This document shows positions 34,672 to 42,845 of a stretch of 64,000 nt of DNA, in pieces. Under the pieces are notes generated by a model. It saw only the letters and a list, made by a program, of their open reading frames with translations. It was not told where the DNA came from and did not search any database. A program made the translations under genes and the position numbers. Source of the DNA: Flammeovirgaceae bacterium UBA6059. Lineage in GTDB: Bacteria; Bacteroidota; Bacteroidia; Cytophagales; Cyclobacteriaceae. Position 1 is the stretch's first letter; every line of letters begins with the position of its first letter. Location of the stretch: assembly GCA_002435755.1 (NCBI GenBank), contig DIYH01000043.1, positions 1 through 64,000 on the forward strand, written 5' to 3'.

Positions 34672-35225
34672 TCCTGTCCTTCCTCTTCTTTCTTTTTAAA
34701 TATTCCGGAGACTTTGCTTTTGAGCACAGAGCCCATCATAGATCCCGCTTTCAAAGTATTGTCTACTTCACCACCCTCTAAGAGCGCCTTGAAATTCTCT
34801 ATGAATTGCTTCAACAGCTGATCCGACACATCGTTGATCAGTCTTGAGCCGAACTGAGCCAACGTACCCTGAATGTTAACGACCATCTTGAAGTCAACAT
34901 CAGTACTGCTGTCCCCAGCACTTACAGCTAGGCCGTTCATCGTCATTTCAGCGCTACCTTTTCCTTTCGAATCAAGGCCCTTACCTTTGAGCGTCATCTT
35001 ATGACTGTCATTGTCCATCTCTTCAATGGTAATCTGACCATCGTACTTGGACTTAACAGGACCGAATTTCAAAGAGACTTCACCTTTGTAATTTGTATCG
35101 TCAATTTGTTCCGTGATCGAAGCTCCGGGTACACAGCCAGAAATCTCCATTGGGTTACTCAGAGCAGCCCAGACCTTGTCGATAGGCTGTTCCAGGTTGA
35201 ATTGTTTAGTTATCGTTGCTTCCAT
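34668..35225 (-). CDS. coxG: CoxG-type SRPBCC protein
   Basis: A 185-residue protein of the CoxG/START-like fold: about residues 1-145 give the lipid- or hydrophobe-binding barrel (FNLEQPIDKVWAALSNP, ISGCVPGAS, KFGPVKSKYDGQITI, LKGKGLDSKGKGSAEM). The C-terminal 35 residues are basic (SKVSGIFKKKEEEGQE). CoxG proteins are thought to anchor CO dehydrogenase at the membrane or to carry quinone-type electron acceptors to it, so this gene points to electron flow into the respiratory chain. It lies 85 bp after coxL. Confidence 0.92.
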   Translation of the reverse strand: MEATITKQFNLEQPIDKVWAALSNPMEISGCVPGASITEQIDDTNYKGEVSLKFGPVKSKYDGQITIEEMDNDSHKMTLKGKGLDSKGKGSAEMTMNGLAVSAGDSSTDVDFKMVVNIQGTLAQFGSRLINDVSDQLLKQFIENFKALLEGGEVDNTLKAGSMMGSVLKSKVSGIFKKKEEEGQE

Positions 35226-35310
35226 TCTATGTTTATGATGAGAGGTGCTCCTGTTTCAACCTATAGCAGGTTGGTCGAAGGTCGGTAGCACCTCTACTAT
35301 ATACAATCAA

Positions 35311-37695
35311 TTATTCTGCAATTGGTTTGTCCAACACACCTTTATCCTTCAGCGCTTTGAAAATCTTGTACGGTGTGATAGGAATGTCAAGGTGCGTGAT
35401 CCCATATGGCTTCAGCGCATCCACAATGGCATTGGCAATAGCCGGAGGAGCACCAACTGTTGGTGACTCACCTATACCCTTGGCACCTATAGGATGATGA
35501 GGCGAAGGTGTCACCGTATGGCCTGTCTCCCAACTTGGGGACTCTACAGCAGTCGGTACCAGGTAGTCCATCAACGTACCATTAAGAATGTTTCCGTCCT
35601 CATCATAGATCAGCTCTTCATACATAGCAGGCGCTAACCCTTGGGTCAAGCCTCCATGTACTTGCCCCTGTGCTACCATAGGGTTGATGATGTTACCGGC
35701 ATCATCAATGGCCACAAATCTTCTCACCTTGATCTCAAAGGTATCAGGATCAAGATCTACCACACAGATGTATGCTCCTGAAGGGAAAGTCAAGTTAGGA
35801 GGATCGTAATAATGGGTTGCCTCAAAGCCGGCCTCCATACCCTGCGGATGATTTGTATATGCCGCAAAGACCAGTTCCTGGATCGTTTTAGATTTCTCAG
35901 GAGCCCCCTTAACAGAAAACTTGCCTGGCTCCCACTCGAGATCGTCTTCACTTACCTCCAACAAGTAAGCGGCTAACTTTCTGGCTTTGTCACGGAGTTT
36001 TCTGGCGGCTATCGCAGCAGCAGCACCAGCCGTAGGTGTAGATCTTGATGCGTACGTACCCAATCCGTAAGGCGCTGTATCCGTATCACCTTCTTCTACT
36101 TGTATGTCCTTAGCAGGAATACCCAACTCCTCAGCGATGATCTGCGCATAGGTAGTTTCATGCCCCTGACCCTGTGACTTAGTGCCAAAACGGGCTATCG
36201 CCTTTCCGGTAGGATGTACTCTGATCTCAGCTGAGTCAAACATCTTGATACCAAGAATATCAAAGTCTTTAGAAGGACCAGCTCCCACAATCTCAGTAAA
36301 AGTCGAGATACCGATACCCATCAATTCTCCCTTCTTACGCTTTTCTGCCTGTTCTTCACGAAGCTTATCATACTCTACTGATTTCATGGCCAACTCCAGC
36401 CCCGCATGGTAGTCACCCGAATCGTATTCCCATCCCGTGGGTGAATGATAAGGGAACTGATCTTTTTTGATAAAATTATCAAATCTGACCTGCGCCGGAT
36501 CTTTGTCGATCTCTAGCGCGAACCTATCAGTGATCCGTTCTATGGCATGTACGGCTTCAGTTACACGGAATGAACATCTGTAAGCAACTCCCCCAGGGGG
36601 TTTGTTGGTGTATACTGCGTCGGCTTCCATAAATGCTGTCGGGTAATCATAAGAACCAGTCCCTATCGAGAACATTCCGGTAGGGAATTTTGAAGGGTTG
36701 GCAGCAGCGTCAGTATAGCCGTGATCGGCCAACACTTTCATACGTGTAGCCAGTATCTTACCATCTTTGGTTCCTGCCATCTCCGCAGTTATATGATAGT
36801 CTCGTGCGAATGAGTCAGCCTGCAGGTTTTCACTTCTGTCCTCAATCCACTTCACGGGTTTTCCTATCAGGAATGATGCTGCTATCGCAATAACATAACC
36901 TGGGTAAACCGGTACTTTACCACCAAATCCACCTCCGATATCAGGTGATATGACACGAACTTTCTCTTCTGTAAGTCCAACATGACCGGCGACAAGGGCA
37001 ATCACCGTGCGGATCGCATGAGGCGCCTGTGTGGTCATGTACATCGTAAGATGGTTGTCTATCTTGTTGTAGTCAGCAACACAACCACACGTCTCTATTG
37101 ACGAAACATGAATTCGTGGAATGTGCATTTGCTCTTTGACGACCACCTCCGCTTCATTGAAAACCTTCTCGGTCTCTTCTTTCTGTCCTACTTCCCAGTG
37201 CCAGATGTGATTGTCTTTCTTGTCTTCTTTGTCTGTTCGGAGTACCGGAGCATCCTCATCGAGGGCTTTGTAAGGGTCTACGACAGGTTTCATAACCTCA
37301 TACTCTACACGCACAGCTTCACGCGCGTCACGGGCAATGTATTTCTCCGTGGCGATGATGGCGGCTACCTCCTGTGCCTGATACATTACGGTATCGGTAG
37401 GAAGCACCATTTGAGTATCTGACATCAGTGTCGGCATCCAGTGCAGATTATACTGCTCAAGATCTTTGCCTGTAACCACTGCTAGCACTCCTGGTATTTT
37501 CAGTGCTTCTGAGGCATCAATGTTTTTGATCTTGGCATATGCATATGGGCTCCTTACAATATCCATATACAGCATACCCGGCAGCTTCACGTCATCCACG
37601 TATTTACCTTTGCCATGCACAAAGCGGTCATCTTCTTTACGCTTCATGGAGTGGCCCATGCCGCTGATCTCTTTTGATGTTTTACATTGTATCAT
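35311..37695 (-). CDS. coxL: Aerobic CO dehydrogenase large subunit, form I (Mo-Cu)
   Basis: A 794-residue molybdopterin-cytosine-dinucleotide-binding subunit that oxidises CO to CO2. The active-site loop AYRCSFR (residues 371-377, bases 36565-36585) matches the AYxCSFR signature of form I; its Cys-374 binds the copper of the Mo-S-Cu centre. The catalytic Glu is Glu-743 in KGIGESPTVG. Other cofactor segments are DIGGGFGGKVPVYPG, FGTKSQGQGHETTYAQ and GTYASRSTPTAGAAAA. N-terminus GHSMKRKEDDRFVHGKGKYV is typical. Length matches the family (about 800). The M-S-L order and form I loop agree, so CO as substrate is well supported. Confidence 0.96.
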   Translation of the reverse strand: MIQCKTSKEISGMGHSMKRKEDDRFVHGKGKYVDDVKLPGMLYMDIVRSPYAYAKIKNIDASEALKIPGVLAVVTGKDLEQYNLHWMPTLMSDTQMVLPTDTVMYQAQEVAAIIATEKYIARDAREAVRVEYEVMKPVVDPYKALDEDAPVLRTDKEDKKDNHIWHWEVGQKEETEKVFNEAEVVVKEQMHIPRIHVSSIETCGCVADYNKIDNHLTMYMTTQAPHAIRTVIALVAGHVGLTEEKVRVISPDIGGGFGGKVPVYPGYVIAIAASFLIGKPVKWIEDRSENLQADSFARDYHITAEMAGTKDGKILATRMKVLADHGYTDAAANPSKFPTGMFSIGTGSYDYPTAFMEADAVYTNKPPGGVAYRCSFRVTEAVHAIERITDRFALEIDKDPAQVRFDNFIKKDQFPYHSPTGWEYDSGDYHAGLELAMKSVEYDKLREEQAEKRKKGELMGIGISTFTEIVGAGPSKDFDILGIKMFDSAEIRVHPTGKAIARFGTKSQGQGHETTYAQIIAEELGIPAKDIQVEEGDTDTAPYGLGTYASRSTPTAGAAAAIAARKLRDKARKLAAYLLEVSEDDLEWEPGKFSVKGAPEKSKTIQELVFAAYTNHPQGMEAGFEATHYYDPPNLTFPSGAYICVVDLDPDTFEIKVRRFVAIDDAGNIINPMVAQGQVHGGLTQGLAPAMYEELIYDEDGNILNGTLMDYLVPTAVESPSWETGHTVTPSPHHPIGAKGIGESPTVGAPPAIANAIVDALKPYGITHLDIPITPYKIFKALKDKGVLDKPIAE

Positions 37696-37718
37696 TATCT
37701 GCTTGAGTTAAAGGTTGA

Positions 37719-38225
37719 TTATTCGACAAAAACTGGTTCTGTGGATGGCAGCTCCTCACCTCTCATCTTTGCACCTGCATATTGGATGGCTTTCACAATA
37801 TTGTTGTAGCCGGTGCATCGACAAAGGTTGCCGGAGATACCCCATCTGATTTCTTCTTCTGTGGGGTTTGGGTTCTTTTCCAGGAGTTCCTTGGCACGAA
37901 GCATCATACCTGGTGTACAGAATCCACAATGAAGACCGTGATTTTCCTTAAACCCCTCTTGAAGTGGATGTGGCCCTTCTGCAGTGGCCAGACCTTCTAC
38001 TGTAGTGATTTTCTTACCTGCAGCCTGGATCGCCAATATGGTGCACGACTTAGCTGATTTACCATCAATGAGGATAGTACACGCACCGCAGCTGGAAGTG
38101 TCACAGCCAATATGCGTGCCTGTAAGAGTAGCGTTTTCACGGATGAAATGAACTAACAGCGTTCTTGGCTCGATCTCGCTGGTATAGTCTTCTCCGTTGA
38201 TATTTATAGTTACTTGTTTCTTCAT
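37719..38225 (-). CDS. coxS: CO dehydrogenase small subunit, 2Fe-2S protein (form I locus)
   Basis: A 168-residue iron-sulfur subunit that carries electrons from the Mo site to FAD. The plant-type [2Fe-2S] cluster ligands are in HIGCDTSSCGACTILIDG plus the Cys of SAKSCTIL (about residues 35-62), and the second cluster is bound by HCGFCTPG and LCRCTGYNNI (about 102-142). Length matches CoxS. It lies 11 bp after coxM and 23 bp before coxL. Confidence 0.96.
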   Translation of the reverse strand: MKKQVTININGEDYTSEIEPRTLLVHFIRENATLTGTHIGCDTSSCGACTILIDGKSAKSCTILAIQAAGKKITTVEGLATAEGPHPLQEGFKENHGLHCGFCTPGMMLRAKELLEKNPNPTEEEIRWGISGNLCRCTGYNNIVKAIQYAGAKMRGEELPSTEPVFVE

Positions 38226-38236
38226 GATCGTGTCAA

Positions 38237-39106
38237 TTATGCATTAGCTCTTTCAAGGGATTTAAGGATCATTTTCTTAGTCAGCGACTTGATCACGCGA
38301 CGCTTGTAGTCAGCATCGCCTCGTAAGTCATCTGATGGATTGCAATCTTCTGAGGCATATTGTGCGGCATTGGCGATAGCTTCAGCATCTACCTTAGTGC
38401 CAACTAACGCCTGCTCCGAACGCTCCGCTCTTAGTGGGACCGGGTTCACGTTAGTTAGTCCAATGCCGGCTTTGGTACATGTACCATCGTCATCCAGTTC
38501 GATATGGACTGCTACACCTCCCGTAGCATAATCTCCGACCTTGCGTTCTATCTTGTGATATGCGTTTCCATATTTTCCAGAAGGCACTGGTATACCGATT
38601 TCAGTGAGTATCTCCCCTTCCTGAACAGCCGTTGCATAGAAGCCATAGAAGAACTCATCAATGCTGACCGTCCGTTTTCCTTCCAGTCCTGTGATCTCCA
38701 GATTAGCACCTAACGCTATCATAACTGCTGGCTGATCATTGGCAGCATCACCGTGCGCGAGGTTACCACCAATAGTGCCGAAGTTGCGCACCTGTGGGTC
38801 AGCAATAAGCTTAGCTACATCCTTGAAAATCGGAAACCTCTCTGTCACTTCTGCAGACTCTTCTGTGTCTACCTCTCGGGTCATAGCTCCTATTTTTAGT
38901 TGCCCGTCCTCAAATCTGACATAAGCCAAACCAGGTACGTTAGCCAGATCAATCAGGTGCTCTGGTTCCGCAAATCTCAACTTCATCATAGGGATCAGGC
39001 TGTGCCCGCCTGCCAGTATTTTGGCTTCATCCCCAATTTCGTTGAGCAGCTTCAGCGCTTCATCCAGAGTGGACGGAGCGGAATAATCAAAAGTCGCTGG
39101 AATCAT
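38237..39106 (-). CDS. coxM: CO dehydrogenase medium subunit, FAD protein (form I locus)
   Basis: A 289-residue FAD-binding subunit that passes electrons on to quinone. It has the two flavin motifs of this family, ILAGGHSLIPMMKLRF (about residues 34-49) and GTIGGNLAHGDAANDQPAV (about 111-129), and the C-terminal CO dehydrogenase flavoprotein domain (about 175-289). It is the first gene of the M-S-L operon, as is usual for form I. A palindrome lies 43-58 bp upstream of the start codon. Confidence 0.95.
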   Translation of the reverse strand: MIPATFDYSAPSTLDEALKLLNEIGDEAKILAGGHSLIPMMKLRFAEPEHLIDLANVPGLAYVRFEDGQLKIGAMTREVDTEESAEVTERFPIFKDVAKLIADPQVRNFGTIGGNLAHGDAANDQPAVMIALGANLEITGLEGKRTVSIDEFFYGFYATAVQEGEILTEIGIPVPSGKYGNAYHKIERKVGDYATGGVAVHIELDDDGTCTKAGIGLTNVNPVPLRAERSEQALVGTKVDAEAIANAAQYASEDCNPSDDLRGDADYKRRVIKSLTKKMILKSLERANA

Positions 39107-39148
39107 ACTATGGAGTTGTTTAGTGTTGGAAATTGGTTATAGTATTAA

Positions 39149-39164
39149 CTGCAAACGATTGCAG
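39149..39164 (-). promoter_or_regulatory. Palindrome upstream of coxM, possible operator
   Basis: CTGCAA-ACGA-TTGCAG is a perfect 6-4-6 inverted repeat, 43 bp upstream of the coxM start codon. It contains TGCAAACGATTGCA, which recurs with only the two central bases changed at 40910-40923 near the second XdhC gene. Confidence 0.45.
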
Positions 39165-39226
39165 CCGTATTGTATAAGTGTAGAGACAGACAAATTGTTT
39201 GATCACAACGTCTATTTAAATTTAGT

Positions 39227-40321
39227 CTATCCTGTAGTGACTACATTAACCTTAGTTAAGTGGCTGGTTATCAAGTGCCAATGTATAGTGGCCTTATCAG
39301 AATAATATATATTGCCATTGGTAGTGCCCATCATAAAACCACCGCCTCCGACTTCAAAAGCCTGCCGAAGAACGATATCAAATACTTGATCTCTAGGCAA
39401 TCCCTCGCTAGTACTAAACCAGTTTTGACCAAAATCATTTGTTTGATAGACCTCCATCCTGAGGTTAGGTGCGATACGACTTTCGTCGCTCTCTACCGGT
39501 ATCACCCAAGCTTTAGATGGCTCATCATGGTCAATGACAATGCCAAAACCATAGTTAGGAAGGCCGTCTGTCGCCGATACATCAATCCATTGATCACCAC
39601 CATCCTTAGTGTAGAAAATACCGCAATGGTTCTGCTGCCATAGGATATTAGGGTTGGACTTACAGATGATGAGCTTGTGAGGATCATGACCCACCTCTAC
39701 ATCTGGATTAGGGAGGTAAGCTGCGACCAGTCCATTGTTCTTAGGGCGCCAGGATACACCTCCATCAAGCGTTTCGAACACTCCAGCACAGCTTACGGCG
39801 ATATAGATATGGTCACTATTGAGAGGGTTTCTCTCTATCGAGTGAATGAATGGAAAGTCGCTTCCAGCTCCGAACCACTGACCTTCCTTTTGGCGGCTAG
39901 GATGTTCCCAAAGCGAGTTAACCAGTTCCCAACTCTTACCATTATCTTCTGTTTTAAAAAGGCCTCCCGGATCAGTCCCTAGCCACAGTCTACCAGGGTA
40001 CTCCTCGCCCCCATGCTGCATACACCAGAGACCTCTTAGTCTTGCAGGCTTCCCGCTAGGCATCAACTCACCTGAAAACCTTGGAATAGCTGCATTATAC
40101 CATTTTTTACCCTGATCATCAGAGAAGTGCAGCTTCTGTCCCCAATGCTTGTGGGAAATACCTGCCCACCAGCGACCATTTCGCTCATCAATGAAGAGCA
40201 TGTTGATGGAAAATCCCGAAAAATGGATGGCCTCCTGTACAGGTAGTCCTTTGACTTCTTTGCGATATACCACCAGACCTTTGGCTGTACCAACCAGAAA
40301 AAGCGTGTTTGGTGAACTCAT
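39227..40321 (-). CDS. Cytoplasmic beta-propeller (BNR/YVTN-type) protein
   Basis: A 364-residue protein with no signal peptide, made of Asp-box type propeller blades: FSDDQGKKWYNA, KTEDNGKSWELV, ETLDGGVSWRPK, YTKDGGDQWIDV and QTNDFGQNWFST. It is often labelled exo-alpha-sialidase or WD40/YVTN/BNR-like, but no sialidase catalytic residues can be assigned. It precedes coxM by 120 bp on the same strand, with the palindrome at 39149 between them, so it may be an independent gene or the lead gene of the cox transcript. Its role is unknown. Confidence 0.82.
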   Translation of the reverse strand: MSSPNTLFLVGTAKGLVVYRKEVKGLPVQEAIHFSGFSINMLFIDERNGRWWAGISHKHWGQKLHFSDDQGKKWYNAAIPRFSGELMPSGKPARLRGLWCMQHGGEEYPGRLWLGTDPGGLFKTEDNGKSWELVNSLWEHPSRQKEGQWFGAGSDFPFIHSIERNPLNSDHIYIAVSCAGVFETLDGGVSWRPKNNGLVAAYLPNPDVEVGHDPHKLIICKSNPNILWQQNHCGIFYTKDGGDQWIDVSATDGLPNYGFGIVIDHDEPSKAWVIPVESDESRIAPNLRMEVYQTNDFGQNWFSTSEGLPRDQVFDIVLRQAFEVGGGGFMMGTTNGNIYYSDKATIHWHLITSHLTKVNVVTTG

Positions 40322-40404
40322 ATGATCAATCTAGCAAGGTTTACTCAATATGCCTCTCGACATGACACTGAATAAATGCTCCTAATTAAAACTAGGGAAA
40401 GGCG

Positions 40405-40896
40405 CTAAGAGGATTTTCCAATAGGAAGCGACTTACTAAGAAATTTGAAAAACGCCAGCATGTTACTATTTAGCCAAATGGCCAAAAACATAAGCACCGT
40501 ACCCCATTGATAATAGGCTGAAGAAATGATCAGTTGATGTGTAAGTAATACCAAAAGAAAACCTGCTATGGCTATCGCTGCAGCCAGTATCGAACGCGTA
40601 CCTTTATAATTCCAAAGCACCACTCCTACGATGAATAGGCCTAACAACAATGGAACATAGGATAACCAATTGTTGGATTGCATATACATCGCTGGACCTC
40701 CGCACATAGAAATGGCGCTCGTGTATGCCATGACACACAAGTGGCATTTCGGTATAAGAATGACGAGCAAGGCACTCAAAAATGAACTCGACGTGCTGAC
40801 ATGATTCCTAATTCTGGTTTTGCAATGACCACAGGCGTAATCAATAGACGGCTCTATTTTCTCAGTTAATGCCACTAATTTTGAGTAACAACTCAT
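40405..40896 (-). CDS. Cysteine-rich four-helix membrane protein, metal-handling candidate
   Basis: A 163-residue protein when started at the ATG at 40896 (MSCYSKLVALTEKI); a longer frame to 41040 would run through the divergent XdhC gene and is rejected. A cytoplasmic N-terminus holds a CxxC pair (DYACGHCKTRIRN, about residues 21-33), helix 1 ends with PKCHLCVMAYTSAISMCGG (CxxC plus a Cys), and three more helices follow. It reminds me of MerC-like membrane proteins that carry thiophilic metals, but I would not assign it firmly. It is head-to-head with XdhC at 22 bp, and lies between two Mo-hydroxylase loci, one of which needs copper. Confidence 0.6.
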   Translation of the reverse strand: MSCYSKLVALTEKIEPSIDYACGHCKTRIRNHVSTSSSFLSALLVILIPKCHLCVMAYTSAISMCGGPAMYMQSNNWLSYVPLLLGLFIVGVVLWNYKGTRSILAAAIAIAGFLLVLLTHQLIISSAYYQWGTVLMFLAIWLNSNMLAFFKFLSKSLPIGKSS

Positions 40897-40907
40897 CTCT
40901 AATTTTG

Positions 40908-40923
40908 TTTGCAAACGTATGCA
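40908..40923. promoter_or_regulatory. Palindrome in the divergent gap, possible operator
   Basis: GTTTGCAAAC (40908-40917) is a perfect palindrome in a 22-bp gap between two divergent start codons. It overlaps TGCAAACGTATGCA (40910-40923), which matches 12 of 14 bases of the site upstream of coxM and runs into the ATG of the XdhC gene. Confidence 0.4.
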
Positions 40924-41950
40924 TGACTTACTCACAGATCTCCAGAATTGGACAGGACAGAACAAAAGAATCACTTTAGCCAGGGTAATTAAAACCTGGG
41001 GATCTTCCCCTAGACCTACTGGCAGCACGATGCTTATCAACGCTGAAGGTCAACTATCCGGATCTGTCAGTGGTGGATGTGTCGAGGGTGCTGTGGTCAA
41101 AGCAGCGAAAGGCTTATCAGAAAATGAAAATGCAAGACAACTCAGATTTGGAGTTTCTGACGAAGAGGCCTGGTCAGTTGGATTGTCATGTGGCGGAAGC
41201 ATTCAGGTATTCATTCAAAATGCAGATTTCGATAATGATGCCGTATGGTCGACTCTTAAAAAGAACATTGAAGATAACAAGTCATCCATCTTAATATCAA
41301 GTTTAGAAGATGGTTTAAATACTAATACATTAATAACTGAAGATCAGGAAGTTATTGGTGATGAAATTTCAGAGGACCTAGTTGATATGGCTGATGACGC
41401 CTACCAGCAAAGAGCTCATCAAACGGTAGAGCATGACGGCAAACAATATTTTATACAGATCTATCCGAGGAAGAGTTTGCTGCTGGTGATCGGAGCAGCG
41501 CACATTACCGTCGACCTAGTTGCTCTTGGGAATATGTTTGGATTCGAAACAGTGGTCGTAGATCCCAGAGGGTACTTCGCACAGAACATATCATTTACCT
41601 CTCCTCCATCTCAAATCCTGGAAGCTTATCCATCTGAAGTATTAGATCAGTTCCCACTAGATGCTTACACTTTCTGCGCCATCCTATCGCATGATCCTAA
41701 GATTGATGATAACGCACTAGAAATTCTTCTACCAGCAAAAGTTGGTTACATCGGAGCGCTAGGAAGTAAGAAAACTCATGCCAAGCGCACTAATAGGTTA
41801 CTGGAAAAAGGGTTTAGCCAGAAAGATCTGGATCAAATCCATGCACCAATCGGCCTTCCTATTAATGCCAAATCTGCAAGGGAGATCGCCCTGTCAATCA
41901 TGAGTCAGATTATTGAGGTGAAGAATGGGGGAAATAGTACAAAGTACTAG
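40919..41950 (+). CDS. XdhC family molybdenum-cofactor maturation protein
   Basis: A 343-residue two-domain XdhC/CoxI protein. The N-terminal domain has ARVIKTWGSSPRPTGSTM and GSVSGGCVEGAVVKAA (about 20-65) and GLSCGGSIQVFI; the C-terminal Rossmann domain has LLVIGAAHITVDLVALGN (about 185-202), YIGALGSKKTHAKR and IHAPIGLPINAKSAREIALS. It should protect and help sulfurate the Mo cofactor before insertion. Unlike its relative at 31681 it has no YHS domain and keeps the classic WGSSPRP motif, so it is the better partner for the form II enzyme at 42.8-46.7 kb. Its last codons lie within the left arm of an inverted repeat. Confidence 0.92.
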   Translation: MHDLLTDLQNWTGQNKRITLARVIKTWGSSPRPTGSTMLINAEGQLSGSVSGGCVEGAVVKAAKGLSENENARQLRFGVSDEEAWSVGLSCGGSIQVFIQNADFDNDAVWSTLKKNIEDNKSSILISSLEDGLNTNTLITEDQEVIGDEISEDLVDMADDAYQQRAHQTVEHDGKQYFIQIYPRKSLLLVIGAAHITVDLVALGNMFGFETVVVDPRGYFAQNISFTSPPSQILEAYPSEVLDQFPLDAYTFCAILSHDPKIDDNALEILLPAKVGYIGALGSKKTHAKRTNRLLEKGFSQKDLDQIHAPIGLPINAKSAREIALSIMSQIIEVKNGGNSTKY

Positions 41951-42065
41951 GTATAGAGTATTAAGTACAGGGCAGCACGTCTTGTAAATGATTAATTCCA
42001 GCTATGCGATTTAATACTCAATAATAATACCCAGTACCTAGTACCTAATACTCTGTACCCTGTAC
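41944..42065. repeat. GTAC-rich inverted repeat between convergent genes
   Basis: A 25-nt left arm (41944-41968) and right arm (42041-42065) pair with five mismatches; both are built from GTACTAGGTA, AGAGTATTA and GTAC words, and more such words fill the loop. The arms overlap the 3' ends of both convergent genes. It may act as a shared terminator or be a copy of a dispersed element. Confidence 0.7.
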
Positions 42066-42718
42066 TAAAACTGATATTCCGATAGGTCACTAACGACCTG
42101 CCCTGGCTCACAGTCTAAAGTCTCAAAAGGCACTCCACCGCGGTTGACCCATACTGTATTGAAACCAAAACTACTGGCGCCACAAATGTCCCAGGCATTG
42201 GCGGAAAAAAACACCACATCTTCACTAGTACAATCATACGTCTGATTGACCAGGTTGTACATTGACCTGGAAGGTTTAAACACCCTTACCTGATCAGCAG
42301 ACAGTATTTGCCCAATCAGCTTATTTATTTTGGCTGCCTTTGTACCCTCAGCTAATGTCTCGGCCACTCCATTAGAAAGTATGGAGGTCGACTTACCATC
42401 TTCACCCAATTGTTTCAGAAAAGGAATAACATCATCAAAAGTAGACGGGGAGGCATAAATACTCAGCAACTGTTCTTTTAACCAAGGATCATTCACATTG
42501 TGGTATGCCATAGCATAGTCCAACGCTCTTTCGGTCACATCATTGAAGTCACTCCACTTACCCATACAGGTCATGAGCCAGCTATATTCGAGTTGACGCA
42601 CTCTCCATAGTTCCTGTATCTTATTCACTACGGACACAGCTCTTTTCTTCAAACCTGGAATTTCAGTACTCACTTTGAAGAGCGTGCCATAAGCATCGAA
42701 AACATAGACTTTTTTCAT
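42065..42718 (-). CDS. Haloacid dehalogenase, type II (HAD superfamily)
   Basis: A 217-residue L-2-haloacid-dehalogenase-type enzyme. Nucleophile Asp-8 sits in YVFDAYGTLF, motif 2 is SILSNGVAE, motif 3 lysine is in VRVFKPSRSMY, and motif 4 reads FFSANAWDICGASSFGFNTVWVNR, close to the SSNxWD motif of true dehalogenases. It could remove halide from short 2-haloacids or act on a phosphate ester; sequence favours the dehalogenase branch. It is convergent with the XdhC gene and divergent from the form II cox genes. Confidence 0.9.
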   Translation of the reverse strand: MKKVYVFDAYGTLFKVSTEIPGLKKRAVSVVNKIQELWRVRQLEYSWLMTCMGKWSDFNDVTERALDYAMAYHNVNDPWLKEQLLSIYASPSTFDDVIPFLKQLGEDGKSTSILSNGVAETLAEGTKAAKINKLIGQILSADQVRVFKPSRSMYNLVNQTYDCTSEDVVFFSANAWDICGASSFGFNTVWVNRGGVPFETLDCEPGQVVSDLSEYQF

Positions 42719-42784
42719 AAAAGGATATCAGTCAAGTGACAAATACTATTTTGATTTAATTTAAATAATGATAAAAAACCACCC

Positions 42785-42804
42785 TCTATTCGACAGAGAA
42801 TAGA
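42785..42804. promoter_or_regulatory. Inverted repeat upstream of the form II cox genes, possible operator
   Basis: TCTATTC-GACAGA-GAATAGA is a perfect 7-6-7 inverted repeat 41 bp before the small-subunit start codon and in the only gap shared with the divergent dehalogenase gene. Confidence 0.45.
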
Positions 42805-42845
42805 ATTTTCATATCTTAAGTTGGAGTATTTTAAAATTATATTAA

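Noticed and set aside
40897..41040. Longer N-terminus (48 residues) for the cysteine-rich membrane protein
   Set aside because: It would run antisense through the well-conserved start of XdhC and has no membrane or Cys feature; the ATG at 40896 fits better.
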